From the NCBI RefSeq assembly GCF_012952065.1, contig NZ_JABCJJ010000003.1, positions 154,401-218,400 on the forward strand: 64,000 bases of DNA, in the 5' to 3' direction. Below, one piece after another: positions 29,466 to 38,411 of this stretch. Position numbers and translations under genes: made by a program. The notes beneath the pieces are model-generated. The model ran no database searches. It saw only the letters and a list, made by a program, of their open reading frames with translations, and was not told where the DNA came from. Numbering within the stretch: position 1 is the stretch's first letter; every line of letters starts with the position of its first letter. The stretch is from Cellulomonas fimi. GTDB lineage: Bacteria > Actinomycetota > Actinomycetes > Actinomycetales > Cellulomonadaceae.

Positions 29466-30532
29466 CGGCCGGCCCCCGGGTCGGGCCGGCGGTCGCCGCG
29501 GCCACGGCCGCCCTGGCGTCCCGCGTGCTCCGGCAGGACGTCCCAGCGGGCGTAGGCGTCGATGATCTCGCTCACGAGGCGGTGGCGGACCACGTCGGCC
29601 GATCCGAGGCGGCAGAACATCACGTCGTCGACGTCGCCGAGGATCTCCTCGACCACGCGGAGCCCGGACGCGGTGCCGTGCGGCAGGTCGACCTGCGTGA
29701 CGTCGCCGGTGACGACGACCTTCGAGCCGAAGCCGAGGCGCGTGAGGAACATCTTCATCTGCTCGGTCGAGGTGTTCTGGGCCTCGTCGAGGATGATGAA
29801 CGAGTCGTTGAGCGTGCGCCCGCGCATGTAGGCGAGCGGCGCGACCTCGATCGTGCCGGCCTCCATGAGCCGCGGGATCGAGTCGGGGTCCACCATGTCG
29901 TGGAGCGCGTCGTAGAGCGGACGCAGGTACGGGTCGATCTTCTCGCTCAGGCTGCCGGGCAGGAAGCCCAGCTTCTCGCCGGCCTCGACCGCGGGGCGGG
30001 TCAGCACGATCCGGTTCACCTGCCGCGCCTGGAGCGCCTGGACGGCTTTCGCCATCGCGAGATAGGTCTTGCCCGTGCCCGCCGGACCGATCCCGAACGT
30101 CACCGTGTGGCGGTCGATCGCGTCGACGTACTCCTTCTGTCCGGCCGTCTTCGGCCGGATCGTCCGCCCCCGGCTGGACAGGATGTTGAACGTCAGGACG
30201 TCGGCGGGCCGGGCCCCGGTCGGGGCGGTCAGCATCGCCACGGAGCGGCTCACGACATCGGCCGTCAGCGGTGTGCCCGCGGAGGCGACGTCCGCCAGCT
30301 CGTCGACCAGGCGCGCCAGGAGGGCGACGTCGCCGGCCGGACCGGCCAGGGTGATCTCGTTGCCGCGCGCGTGCACGTCGACCGACGCGAACCCGGCCTC
30401 AATCGCCCGGAGCACCTCGTCACCGCGCCCCAGGAGCGCGACCATCGGGACCTCGGGCGGGATGGTGATCCGGTGCTCGACGCGTGCGCTCGACGTCTCG
30501 GGCGGGCGCCGCGCTGGTGTGGTCTCTGCCAT
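29462..30532 (-). CDS. phoH: PhoH-like ATPase
   Basis: A P-loop ATPase of the PhoH family, about 356 residues from the ATG at 30532. An N-terminal KH-like segment (about 20-110) precedes the ATPase domain with Walker [12 protein letters not shown] and Walker [12 protein letters not shown], and a sensor region [12 protein letters not shown]. It is associated with RNA metabolism together with YbeY. The start is uncertain: the frame continues 24 codons upstream and there is no strong ribosome site at 30532. The C-terminus is Arg/Gly-rich. Confidence 0.93.
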   Translation of the reverse strand: MAETTPARRPPETSSARVEHRITIPPEVPMVALLGRGDEVLRAIEAGFASVDVHARGNEITLAGPAGDVALLARLVDELADVASAGTPLTADVVSRSVAMLTAPTGARPADVLTFNILSSRGRTIRPKTAGQKEYVDAIDRHTVTFGIGPAGTGKTYLAMAKAVQALQARQVNRIVLTRPAVEAGEKLGFLPGSLSEKIDPYLRPLYDALHDMVDPDSIPRLMEAGTIEVAPLAYMRGRTLNDSFIILDEAQNTSTEQMKMFLTRLGFGSKVVVTGDVTQVDLPHGTASGLRVVEEILGDVDDVMFCRLGSADVVRHRLVSEIIDAYARWDVLPEHAGRQGGRGRGDRRPDPGAGR

Positions 30533-30658
30533 GGGTCGGCCGGCAGGCCGTGAGCTCCTCAGTACGTCCGGGTGATCGGTCGGCAGGGTGCCGCCGACGA
30601 TCACGTTCGCCGAGCGGCATGCTGCGCCGCCATCCTACCGAGCGGCACCGACAGCCGC

Positions 30659-31003
30659 TCAGGCGGGCGACCAGCCGAGCCGCGCACCCCCGAGCACGTG
30701 CCCGTGCACGTGGAAGACCGACTGGCCCGCCTCGGGCCCGGTGTTGAACACGAGCCGGAACTGACCGTCTCCCTCGGTCCCGGCGACCTGCTCGCCCAGC
30801 TTGACCACCGCCGCGAGGAGCCTCGGGTCCGCGGCCGCGAGCTGGGCGACGTCAGCGTGGTGCTCGCGCGGCACCACGAGGGCGTGCAGCGGGGCCCGAG
30901 GGTCGATGTCGCGGAACGCGACGGCGTCGTCGTTCTCGGCGAGGAGGTCGGCCGGGACCTCACCCGCGACGATCCGGCAGAACAGGCACTCGGCGGTCGA
31001 CAT
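30659..31003 (-). CDS. HIT-family nucleotide hydrolase/transferase
   Basis: A 114-residue histidine-triad protein. The active motif HVHGHVLGG is present near residues 97-105, and an N-terminal zinc-type CLFCRIVAGE opening marks the Hint/PKCI branch. Members hydrolyse nucleoside phosphoramidates such as AMP-lysine. It lies upstream of phoH, as usual in actinobacteria. A perfect 16-bp palindrome and direct repeats lie 37-70 bases upstream of its ATG. Confidence 0.93.
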   Translation of the reverse strand: MSTAECLFCRIVAGEVPADLLAENDDAVAFRDIDPRAPLHALVVPREHHADVAQLAAADPRLLAAVVKLGEQVAGTEGDGQFRLVFNTGPEAGQSVFHVHGHVLGGARLGWSPA

Positions 31004-31039
31004 GGCCCCAGGCTAGAGGAGGCCAGGGGTCCTCTCCAG

Positions 31040-31072
31040 GAGCTCGTCATGAGCTCGTCATGAGCTCATGAC
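31040..31072. repeat. Direct repeats and 16-bp palindrome upstream of the HIT gene
   Basis: GAGCTCGTCAT occurs twice in tandem (31040-31050, 31051-31061). The second copy runs into a perfect palindrome, GTCATGAGCTCATGAC (31057-31072). The half-sites GTCA and TGAC are eight bases apart. It lies 37-69 bases upstream of the HIT start and could be an operator. Confidence 0.55.
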
Positions 31073-31225
31073 CCGGGCGGTGCGGTGTCGGCCCCAGGCA
31101 GAGGAACGAGCCCGCGACGCCGCGACCTGTCGTCGGGTCCAGGGGCCCGCCCGTCGTGTGTAGGCTCTGCGCGGCTGGTCCCACGGTGATCAGGCTGCCC
31201 TGCGACCGGACGGTGCGCCGTCGGT

Positions 31226-31278
31226 GGGACTTGTCGCTGGGACCTGTCGCTTGGACTTGTCGGTAGGACTTGCGGGTA
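31226..31278 (+). repeat. Four tandem 13-14-bp repeats upstream of the oxidoreductase pair
   Basis: Four consecutive units follow GGACTTGTCGSTD: GGGACTTGTCGCT (31226), GGGACCTGTCGCTT (31239), GGACTTGTCGGTA (31253) and GGACTTGCGGGTA (31266). They end about 80 bases before the ferric-reductase-like gene. Tandem direct repeats at this distance are typical of response-regulator binding sites; this role is inferred. Confidence 0.6.
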
Positions 31279-31359
31279 CGCGGTGCGTGCCTGTGCACAC
31301 AGGACCGGGTAGGTGCGTCCTCTCGGCCCGACCTCACGCGGGAGAAGGGTGGCACGACG

Positions 31360-32073
31360 ATGCTGCTGGGCATCAGGACCACGCGGGAGCTCCTCCTGCG
31401 CCATCTCCTCGTCGCCGGGTTGTCCGGTCTGGCCGTCTACGGGGGCTGGCAGGCGAATGCCGCGTGGGACCCGGAGATGCGGTGGTGGAAGTCGTACGGT
31501 GTCGGCGCCGCTGTGCTCATCTGGTTCGTCGCCCTGGTCGGACCGGCGGCGAGGCTCTGGCCGGCGTTGACCCCGCTGGTCCCCTGGCGCCGGGAGGCCG
31601 GGATCTGGTTCGCCCTCGTGTCGGTCGTGCACTTCGCACTCGTCTGGGACGGCTGGGCGCGCTGGGACGTCCGCGAGCTGCTCGGTTTCCAGTACGTCCC
31701 CGAGGTGGACGCCTACCTGCGCTTCGAGCCGGGTTTCGGGCTGGCGAACGTCATGGGACTGACAGCGCTGCTGCTCGCCCTCGTCCTGGCCGCGACCTCC
31801 TCCGACCGGGCCGTCAGCCTTCTCGGCATCTCGGCCTGGAAGTGGCTGCACAGCTTCTCGTACGTGATCTTCTACATCCTCACGCTGCACGCCTTGTACT
31901 TCGCGTTCATCCACTACACCCCCGCGCCGTACCGGATCCTCATGGGGATGCCGACGGACTACCCGGAGAACATCCTGCGATTCGGCTACGTGGTGATGCT
32001 GCTGTCGGTCCTGGGGGCGCAGGCCGGCGCGTTCGTGAAGACGGTCCACGAGCGGCGGACGGTCGGGAGGTGA
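31360..32073 (+). CDS. Ferric-reductase-like haem membrane protein
   Basis: A 237-residue membrane protein with about six helices, of the ferric reductase-like transmembrane family (relatives: MsrQ/YedZ, the NOX core). Candidate b-haem ligands are His 91 in VVHFALVW and His 164 and His 177 in one later helix (WLHSF...LTLHALY), the 13-residue spacing of this superfamily. The ATG at 31360 is preceded by AAGGG. A flavin/NAD(P)H reductase gene follows four bases later, so the pair forms a small electron-transfer chain across the membrane. The final acceptor is unknown. Confidence 0.8.
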   Translation: MLLGIRTTRELLLRHLLVAGLSGLAVYGGWQANAAWDPEMRWWKSYGVGAAVLIWFVALVGPAARLWPALTPLVPWRREAGIWFALVSVVHFALVWDGWARWDVRELLGFQYVPEVDAYLRFEPGFGLANVMGLTALLLALVLAATSSDRAVSLLGISAWKWLHSFSYVIFYILTLHALYFAFIHYTPAPYRILMGMPTDYPENILRFGYVVMLLSVLGAQAGAFVKTVHERRTVGR

Positions 32074-32077
32074 CGGC

Positions 32078-32776
32078 GTGCGGTTGCGACGGCGACGGAT
32101 CTTCACCACGGTCCTGACGGACCGGAGGACAGTCGCCCAGGACACCCTGGAGGTGTCCTTGGCGCGCCCCCGAGACTTCGCGTTCGCCGCAGGGCAGCAC
32201 CTCCAGGTCCGCGTGCCGACGTTGCTGCACGCGGACCGGAGGGGCCCGTCGCGCGTGTTCTCCATCGCCTCCTCGCCCTTCGACGAGCAGCACCTGCGGA
32301 TCGCGTTCCGGGAGACCGGCAGCGGGTTCAAGCGGACGCTGCGCGCGCTGGAGATCGGGTCGGAGCTGCGGATCGAGGGGCCCCACGGCTTCTCCACGCT
32401 GCCACGCGACCCAGCCCGGCCCGTGGTCCTGGTCGCGGGGGGCATCGGGGTCACGCCGTACATGAGCATGCTGCGAGGGCTCCACGAGAGCCACGACGAC
32501 GGCCCCCCGATCACCCTGCTCTACGGCAACCGGAGCTCCCGGACCGCCGCGTACGTCGACGAGCTCGACGACCTGGCGCGGAGCGAACCGCAGCTGACCC
32601 TGCGCAAGCACTCCGGCCTCATGGACGAGGCGGCCATCCGCAGGAGCGTCGAGGGCCGGGACTCCACGTGGTTCGTCTCCGGACCGCCCCCCATGGTGGA
32701 CGGGGTCCGCAGCGCCCTGCACGTCCTCGGTGTCAGGGCCTCGCGCGTGCACGTCGAGGAGTTCCTCGGGTACTGA
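32078..32776 (+). CDS. FAD/NAD(P)H-binding oxidoreductase partner (FNR family)
   Basis: A 232-residue soluble ferredoxin-NADP-reductase-type protein. FAD site: SRVFSIASSP near residues 58-67. NAD(P) site: AGGIGVTPYMSML near 121-133, then LLYGNRS and the terminal VSGPPPMVD and EEFLGY motifs. No iron-sulfur Cys are present. It starts at a GTG four bases after the haem membrane protein, so I infer that it feeds electrons from NAD(P)H through FAD to that protein's haem. The pair is inserted, in the opposite orientation, between the core genes rsmE and the HIT gene. Confidence 0.85.
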   Translation: MRLRRRRIFTTVLTDRRTVAQDTLEVSLARPRDFAFAAGQHLQVRVPTLLHADRRGPSRVFSIASSPFDEQHLRIAFRETGSGFKRTLRALEIGSELRIEGPHGFSTLPRDPARPVVLVAGGIGVTPYMSMLRGLHESHDDGPPITLLYGNRSSRTAAYVDELDDLARSEPQLTLRKHSGLMDEAAIRRSVEGRDSTWFVSGPPPMVDGVRSALHVLGVRASRVHVEEFLGY

Positions 32777-32802
32777 CCGTCGCCACGGTGCGGCGCACGT
32801 CC

Positions 32803-33642
32803 TCAGCCCCAGCGTCCCATCCGCTGCGCGAGCACCGCGAGCGCCACCGGGCCCGCGGTCGACGTCCGCATGACGTGCGGTCCCAGCCGCACGGCCCGCG
32901 CCCCCGCGTCGGTCAGCGCCGTCAGCTCACGCTCGCTGATCCCGCCCTCGGGTCCGACGACGACGAGCAGCTCACGCATCACCGTCGGCCCCGCTGCCCC
33001 GCGGTCGCCCGCCCCTTCACCGTGCGACGCGGCGTCGGGCCCGGAGGCGTCAGGCTCCGCGAGGGGGAGCTCCGCCGTGGCGATCGGCTCGGTCGCCTCC
33101 CCGTGCAGCACGAGCACGGCGCCGCCGGCCGCGACGACGGCTTCGACGCGCGCCACGAGCCCCGTGCCGTCGACGGCCTCCCCGACCGGAGGGACCCAGG
33201 CACGACGCGCCTGCTTCGTCGCGGCGCGCACAATGCCGATCCACCGCGCACGGCTCTTGGCGGCGCGCTCTCCGCGCCAGACGACCACGGACCGCTCGGC
33301 CTGCCAGGGCACGATGGCATCCGCCCCCACCTCGGTCGACGCCTCGATCGCCAGCTCGTCGCGGTCCCCCTTGGCCAGTGCCTGGACCAGCACGAGGGCC
33401 ACGGTGGGCGGCTGCTCCTCGATGCGCGCGTCCACGAGCAGCCGCACCTCCTCGCGCGACGCGGCCTCGATGGTCCCCACGAGGCGCACGCCCGCGCCGT
33501 CGACCACGTCGAGCCGCTCGCCCGCCGCGCGTCGCTGCACGACGCCCGCGTGCCGGGCCTCGGCTCCCTCGAGCAGGTAGACCGCACCGGCGTCGTAGCC
33601 CGCGAGCGACCCCGGTTCCGCGAGGAAGACGGGCGCGCTCAT
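32803..33642 (-). CDS. rsmE: 16S rRNA (uracil-1498-N3)-methyltransferase
   Basis: A SPOUT-class methyltransferase, about 279 residues from the ATG at 33642, which has GGAG seven bases upstream. The N-terminal PUA-like domain is followed by the trefoil-knot AdoMet site: VVVGPEGGISERE and LGPHVMRTSTA near the C-terminus. In most family members the latter reads LRTETA; here the Glu is Ser, a conservative oddity. It lies after dnaJ in the usual hrcA-dnaJ-rsmE order. Confidence 0.93.
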   Translation of the reverse strand: MSAPVFLAEPGSLAGYDAGAVYLLEGAEARHAGVVQRRAAGERLDVVDGAGVRLVGTIEAASREEVRLLVDARIEEQPPTVALVLVQALAKGDRDELAIEASTEVGADAIVPWQAERSVVVWRGERAAKSRARWIGIVRAATKQARRAWVPPVGEAVDGTGLVARVEAVVAAGGAVLVLHGEATEPIATAELPLAEPDASGPDAASHGEGAGDRGAAGPTVMRELLVVVGPEGGISERELTALTDAGARAVRLGPHVMRTSTAGPVALAVLAQRMGRWG

Positions 33643-33691
33643 CGGGCAGAGCTCCACCGGGCCGGGACGCGCGCGGGTCCACCCGCCCCGC

Positions 33692-34816
33692 TCACCGGCC
33701 GGCGAGCTTGTCGCGGAGCTTCGAGAAGACGCCGCCCTGCAGGGCGCTCAGCCGCGACTCGGCGCGCTCCTCGCCCCGCAGCTCGGCGAGCCGGCGGAGC
33801 AGCTCCTCCTGCTCGTCGTCGAGCCCGGTCGGCACCTGGACGTCCACGTGGACCAGCAGGTCGCCCCGGCCGCCCACGTGCAGGTGCCCGACGCCGAGGT
33901 TCTTGAGCGTGAGGACCTGCCCCGGCTGCGTCCCGGGGCGCAGGTCGACCTCCTGCGGTCCGTCGAACGTGTCGAGGTCGACGACGGTGCCGAGAGCCGC
34001 GGCGGTCATCGGCACCTCGAGCGTGCAGTGCAGGTCGTCCCCGCGGCGGACGAACACGTCGTGCGGGCGCTCGCGGATCTCGACGTAGACGTCCCCCGCG
34101 GGACCGCCCGCCGGGCCGACCTCGCCCTGACCGGTCATCTTGATGCGGGTCCCGGTGTCGACACCCGCCGGCACCTCGACCGCGAGCGTCCGGCGCGAGC
34201 GGACCCGCCCCTCGCCGGAGCAGTCGGGGCAGGGGTCGGGGATCACCGTGCCGAAGCCGTGGCACGCGGGGCACGGCGAGGAGGTCATGACCTGACCGAG
34301 GAACGACCGCGCGACGCGCTGCACGACCCCGCGGCCGTTGCAGACGTCGCACGTGCGCGGCGACGTGCCGGGTCGGCAGCACGAGCCCTGGCAGGTGGTG
34401 CACACCACGGCCGTGTCGACCTGGAGCTCGCGCCGGGCGCCGAACACCGCCTCCGACAGCTCGAGGTCGAGCCGCACGAGCGCGTCCTGGCCGCGACGGG
34501 CCCGCGGGATCGGGCCGCGCTGCGCGCTCGCGCCCTGCGCCGCCCCGAAGAACGTCTCGAAGATGTCCTGGAAGCCGAACCCCCCGCCGGCGCCGCCACC
34601 GGGCGCCGTCGGGTCGTGGCCGAGGTCGTAGGCGCGCCGCTTCTCCGGGTTGGACAGCACCTCGTACGCGCGCGAGACGTCCTTGAAGCGGTCCTCCGCG
34701 CCGTCACCCGACGAGACGTCCGGGTGCAGCTCGCGAGCGAGCTTGCGGTACGCCTTCTTGATCTGGTCCGAGCTCGCGTCCCGGGACACCCCGAGGATCT
34801 GGTAGTAGTCGCTCAC
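33692..34816 (-). CDS. dnaJ: Chaperone DnaJ (DnaJ2 type)
   Basis: A 374-residue class I J-protein. It has the J-domain with HPD near residue 31, a short Gly/Phe region, and four zinc motifs: CTTCQGSC, CDVCNGRG, CPACHGFG and CPDCSGEG. The first differs from the CxxCxGxG rule by ending in Cys. The C-terminal substrate domains are complete. The GTG at 34816 has AGGAAAG at good spacing. It stimulates DnaK and forms the hrcA-dnaJ operon under CIRCE control. Confidence 0.95.
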   Translation of the reverse strand: MSDYYQILGVSRDASSDQIKKAYRKLARELHPDVSSGDGAEDRFKDVSRAYEVLSNPEKRRAYDLGHDPTAPGGGAGGGFGFQDIFETFFGAAQGASAQRGPIPRARRGQDALVRLDLELSEAVFGARRELQVDTAVVCTTCQGSCCRPGTSPRTCDVCNGRGVVQRVARSFLGQVMTSSPCPACHGFGTVIPDPCPDCSGEGRVRSRRTLAVEVPAGVDTGTRIKMTGQGEVGPAGGPAGDVYVEIRERPHDVFVRRGDDLHCTLEVPMTAAALGTVVDLDTFDGPQEVDLRPGTQPGQVLTLKNLGVGHLHVGGRGDLLVHVDVQVPTGLDDEQEELLRRLAELRGEERAESRLSALQGGVFSKLRDKLAGR

Positions 34817-34853
34817 TGGTCGCTTTCCTGGTGCGTGGCGGGGTGGAGGCCGG

Positions 34854-35876
34854 TCATCCGGCGAGTATGCGGGACAGGTAGCGGGCCACGGCCCGCACCG
34901 CGGCGATCGTGCCGGGGTAGTCCATGCGGGTCGGTCCGAGGGAGCCGATGCGGGCGACGGCGTCACCGTCACCGCCGTAGCCCGTGGTCACGAAGCTCGT
35001 CTCGAGCAAGCCCTCGTGCTGGGTCTCGTGGCCGATGCGGACGGCCACCCCCATCGAGTCCTCGGCCATCTCGGTCAACAACCGCAGCAGCACCACCTGT
35101 TCCTCGAGCGCCTCGAGGACCGGGCTGAGCGTGTGCGGGAAGTCCATCGCGCCACCGCGCGCGAGGTTGGCCGTGCCCGCCAGCACGATGCGCTCCTCAC
35201 GCTCCTGCGCGAGCGTCTCCTCGATCATCTGGATGACCGTGCGGACGAGCGGGCGGTCGACCGGCGCGAACGCCTCCGGCACGTCCTCGAGCGCGCTGAT
35301 CAGCTCCACCAGGCGACGGCCCGTCGCGACCGCGTTGAGCCGCGCACGCAGCTCGGCGACCACGGCGTCGCTCGGCGTCTCGGCGACCTCGAGCGTGCGC
35401 TGCTCGACGCGACCGGTGTCCGTGATGATGACGACCAGCAGCCGCCGCTCGGCGACCGGGACGAGCTCGAGATGGCGCATCGCGGAGTGCCGCAGCGACG
35501 GGTACTGCACGACGGCGACCTGCTGGGTCAGCTGCGCGAGCAGGCGAACCGACCGGTCCACGACGTCGTCGAGGTCGGCCGCGTCCTCGAGGAACGACTC
35601 GATGGCGCGCTTCTCGGGGGCCGAGAGCGCCTTGACCGTGGAGAGCCGGTCGACGAAGAGGCGGTACCCCTTGTCCGTCGGCACGCGGCCCGCCGAGGTG
35701 TGGGGCTGCGCGATGTAGCCGGCCTCCTCGAGCGCCGCCATGTCGTTGCGGATCGTCGCCGGCGAGACGTTGAGGCCGTGGCGCTCGACGAGCACGCGCG
35801 AGCCGACCGGCTCCCGCGTCTGGACGTAGTCCTCGACGATGGCACGCAGCACGGCGAGCCTCCGGTCCTCGCTCAT
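34854..35876 (-). CDS. hrcA: Heat-inducible repressor HrcA
   Basis: A 340-residue winged-helix repressor of class I heat-shock genes. The N-terminal DNA-binding part reads [35 protein letters not shown] (residues ~38-75, given as region), followed by the GAF-like and inserted dimerisation domains. The ATG at 35876 has GGAGG just upstream. It binds CIRCE elements such as the one 39-65 bases upstream of its own start, so it regulates itself and dnaJ. Confidence 0.96.
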   Translation of the reverse strand: MSEDRRLAVLRAIVEDYVQTREPVGSRVLVERHGLNVSPATIRNDMAALEEAGYIAQPHTSAGRVPTDKGYRLFVDRLSTVKALSAPEKRAIESFLEDAADLDDVVDRSVRLLAQLTQQVAVVQYPSLRHSAMRHLELVPVAERRLLVVIITDTGRVEQRTLEVAETPSDAVVAELRARLNAVATGRRLVELISALEDVPEAFAPVDRPLVRTVIQMIEETLAQEREERIVLAGTANLARGGAMDFPHTLSPVLEALEEQVVLLRLLTEMAEDSMGVAVRIGHETQHEGLLETSFVTTGYGGDGDAVARIGSLGPTRMDYPGTIAAVRAVARYLSRILAG

Positions 35877-35914
35877 CGCCCTCCGTCCCCTCGCCCACGG
35901 TCCCTCGCACCGGA

Positions 35915-35946
35915 TCAGCACTCGACGTGCCCGAGTGCCAATTCTA
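35915..35946 (-). promoter_or_regulatory. CIRCE operator and -10 box of hrcA-dnaJ
   Basis: TCAGCACTC-N9-GAGTGCCAA at 35915-35941 matches the CIRCE consensus TTAGCACTC-N9-GAGTGCTAA with one mismatch per arm. The -10 box TAGAAT on the minus strand (35941-35946) abuts it, so the operator starts at the transcription start region. No good -35 box is visible. Confidence 0.88.
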
Positions 35947-36013
35947 CGACGTCCGTCGTCGGGACACCCCCCGCCGCCCGACGACGGGACCGCACCGGTG
36001 CGATCCCGGGGGA

Positions 36014-36187
36014 TCAGCCCGCGGCCGTGATGTTCGCGCGGACGTTCGCCACGAGCGAGTCGGGGATCTCGGTGAGTCCGTGGTCGTGGAGCGCGTGCGG
36101 CACGACGGCCGCGAGGATCTCGTCCTCCGAGCCCTCCACCGCCCAGCTGCAACCGGGAACGACGTCACCGCAACGGAACTTCTTCAT
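36014..36187 (-). CDS. DUF1059 small protein
   Basis: A 57-residue protein with the family pattern of DUF1059: the start [15 protein letters not shown], the acidic [15 protein letters not shown] helix, the HDHGLTEIP turn and a final helix. The family function is unknown; the two Cys (6 and 13) and the His cluster (31, 34, 36) suggest metal or redox sensitivity, which is a guess. The ATG at 36187 has AGGAGG nine bases upstream. It starts 40 bases after the stop of an EAL-CBS gene on the same strand, so they may share a transcript. Confidence 0.85.
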   Translation of the reverse strand: MKKFRCGDVVPGCSWAVEGSEDEILAAVVPHALHDHGLTEIPDSLVANVRANITAAG

Positions 36188-36227
36188 GGTGTCTCCTCCT
36201 GGTGGACGAACGGGTCAGACGGATGGG

Positions 36228-37454
36228 TCAGACGGACAGGCGGGCGGCGTGGCCGGGGCTCGGTGCGGTGCGACCCGGGTGGACGACGCGCTCGACGAGG
36301 TCCCGGATCTCGAGAACGCCGAGGACGACGCCGCGCGAGTCGGTGCAGACCACCGGGGCGGCGTGCCACGCCGCCGGCCGGGCGAGCGCGCGGCGCAGCA
36401 CCTCGTCGGGGGCTGACGAGGGCGCGACCGTCAGCGCCGGGACCCGGTGCGTCACCCCCGCCGGATCGACGACGACGACGGCGCGCGGCCGCCCGTCGTC
36501 GTCCAGCAGCACGGTGCCCGGCTCCCACGGGCCGGCGGGCGCCCGCCCGCTGCGGACCGCCGCGGGACGCACCAGCGCCACGACGTTCTCTGCGAAGCCG
36601 AGCCGCCCGTTCTCGGCCGCGATGAACGCGCGTGTGCCCGGGTCCAGCACGGACCATCCGTCGGCCGGGCGCCCGACCGCCCACCCCTGCACGAGCGGGA
36701 CGCCCAGCCGGACGACCTCCGCGAGCTCGCCGCGCGTCTCGACGCCCTCGGCGAGCAGCCACGCGTCGATCTCGCCCGCCAGCTCCCCGACCAGCCGGAC
36801 GGCGGTGCGCTTGACGGGGTCCAGGTCGAGTCCCGCGACGAGCCCGCGGTCGAGCTTGACGATGTCGGGACGGATCCTCAGCATCTGGGCGAGCCCCGCG
36901 TACCCGGTCCCGGCGTCGTCCATGGCGACGAGACCGCCCGCCTCGCGCACGGCGTCGAGCGCCGCGTCGAGCGCGCGGTCGTCCGCGGCCTCCACGTGCT
37001 CGGTGAGCTCGACGACCACCCCGGTGAGCCGGCCCGCCCCGAGCAGCGCCTCGAGGACGGCAGCGTCGAGGAGCAGGTGCGGCTCGACGTTCACCGTGCA
37101 GAAACCCGGCTGACCGACGGCCCGCAGCCGGTGCAGCTCGGCGAGGACGCGCACGGTGAGCTCGGCGTCGCGCCCGCGGTGCCGGGCCGCGGCGAACCAG
37201 ACGTCCGGAGACTGCGCGGGTGGGCCCTCGAAACGCGCGAGCAGCTCGTGACCGGCGATGTCGGCGCGAGCGACGTCGATGATCGGCTGGGCCGCGAGCC
37301 GGAGGCCGCCGCCCGCCACGACGCGCTCGAGCGCCTGGTCCCATCGGGTGTCCCCGTGCGTGGGGCTTCCCGGCTGCGCCGCTGCGACCACGAGCCCACC
37401 CTTCGTCGCACGATGCCGGCCGGCGCCGGGCACTCCCGCGGGGCCCATCGGCAT
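36228..37454 (-). CDS. EAL-domain c-di-GMP phosphodiesterase with C-terminal CBS-like domain
   Basis: A 408-residue soluble protein. The EAL domain occupies about residues 40-275. It keeps the substrate and metal motifs in slightly varied form: GHELLARFEG (usually EAL), VNVEP, VVVELTEH, MDDAGTGYAGL, VKLDRGL and AEGVETRGEL, then VPLVQGWAVGRP. It is probably active. The remaining ~110 residues look like paired CBS motifs (VVCTDSRGVVLGVLEIRDLVE), which could bind an adenosine nucleotide and gate activity. The start at 37454 is the best ATG, though the frame is open further upstream through unlikely sequence. It is divergent from DUF3097. Confidence 0.82.
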   Translation of the reverse strand: MPMGPAGVPGAGRHRATKGGLVVAAAQPGSPTHGDTRWDQALERVVAGGGLRLAAQPIIDVARADIAGHELLARFEGPPAQSPDVWFAAARHRGRDAELTVRVLAELHRLRAVGQPGFCTVNVEPHLLLDAAVLEALLGAGRLTGVVVELTEHVEAADDRALDAALDAVREAGGLVAMDDAGTGYAGLAQMLRIRPDIVKLDRGLVAGLDLDPVKRTAVRLVGELAGEIDAWLLAEGVETRGELAEVVRLGVPLVQGWAVGRPADGWSVLDPGTRAFIAAENGRLGFAENVVALVRPAAVRSGRAPAGPWEPGTVLLDDDGRPRAVVVVDPAGVTHRVPALTVAPSSAPDEVLRRALARPAAWHAAPVVCTDSRGVVLGVLEIRDLVERVVHPGRTAPSPGHAARLSV

Positions 37455-37538
37455 CGCGCGCCCCGAGATGACGACTTCCTCGGTCCCGGTGCGGCGCGTG
37501 CCGGTCGGGATCCGCCGTCCTCGCCCTAGGCTGCCGCG

Positions 37539-38411
37539 GTGAGCCAGACCGATCGGTACGGACGCGACGTCCTCTCCCCCGCGGCGTCGGCGGGTCTTGC
37601 CGGCCACCGCCCTCGCCGTCCGTCGTCGGCTCCGGTCGAGGCGTCGCCCGGCCTGGTCGTCGAGGAGGTCACGACCGGCTGGGTCGGCGCGGTGACCCGG
37701 GTCGAGAAGTCGGGCGGCATGCACGTCGTGGTGCTCGAGGACCGGCGCGGCGCGACCCGGACGTTCCCGCTGGGGCCGGGGTTCTGGGTCGACGGCGCGC
37801 CGGTCGAGCTGCTGCCGCCGCGCGGCCCTGCGGCGCCTGCCCGGCCCACGCGGACGGCGTCGGGCTCGGTGGCGGTCGCCGGGGCCCGCGCGCGCGTGGC
37901 CCGCGGCAGCCGGATCTGGGTCGAGGGCAAGCACGACGCGGAGCTCGTCGAGAAGGTCTGGGGCGACGACCTGCGCGTCGAGGGCGTCGTGGTCGAGCTC
38001 CTCGACGGCGTCGACAACCTCGTGGACGCCTTGCGCGAGTTCGGGCCGACGGCGGACCGTCGCGTGGGGGTGCTGGTCGACCACCTGGTGCCGGGGTCGA
38101 AGGAGAGCCGGATCTCGCAGGGGGCGACGCGCAGCGCGCCGGCCGGGACCGTGCTCGTGCTCGGGCACCCGTACGTCGACGTGTGGCAGGCCGTCCGGCC
38201 CGCGCGCATCGGTCTCGACGCGTGGCCGAGGATCGAGCGCGGCACGGAGTGGAAGCTCGGCATCCTGCGCGAGCTGGGGTGGCCCGCAGCCGAGCAGGCG
38301 GACGTGGCCCGCGCGTGGCAGCGGATCCTCGGCAGCGTGCGCAGCTACGCGGACCTCGAGCCGGCACTGCTCGGCCGGGTCGAGGAGCTCATCGACTTCG
38401 TCACGGGCTGA
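37539..38411 (+). CDS. DUF3097 family protein
   Basis: A 290-residue protein of an actinobacterial family of unknown function. The middle holds a TOPRIM-like stretch (WVEGKHDAELVEKVWGDD, about 127-144) followed by LLDGVDNL and VGVLVDHLVPGSKESR, resembling the metal-binding E...D-x-D arrangement of TOPRIM folds. It has no signal peptide. The GTG start at 37539 is 84 bases from the divergent EAL-CBS gene. Nucleic-acid processing is a reasonable guess but unproven. Confidence 0.8.
   Translation: MSQTDRYGRDVLSPAASAGLAGHRPRRPSSAPVEASPGLVVEEVTTGWVGAVTRVEKSGGMHVVVLEDRRGATRTFPLGPGFWVDGAPVELLPPRGPAAPARPTRTASGSVAVAGARARVARGSRIWVEGKHDAELVEKVWGDDLRVEGVVVELLDGVDNLVDALREFGPTADRRVGVLVDHLVPGSKESRISQGATRSAPAGTVLVLGHPYVDVWQAVRPARIGLDAWPRIERGTEWKLGILRELGWPAAEQADVARAWQRILGSVRSYADLEPALLGRVEELIDFVTG

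Larger units (their letters stand above)
31004..31359. other. Intergenic region between divergent HIT and oxidoreductase genes
   Basis: This 356-base stretch has no convincing gene. It holds repeats near the HIT start (31040-31072), a tandem repeat (31226-31278) and the untranslated region of the oxidoreductase gene. Frames across it depend on low-complexity Arg/Ser composition and have no ribosome sites. Confidence 0.6.
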
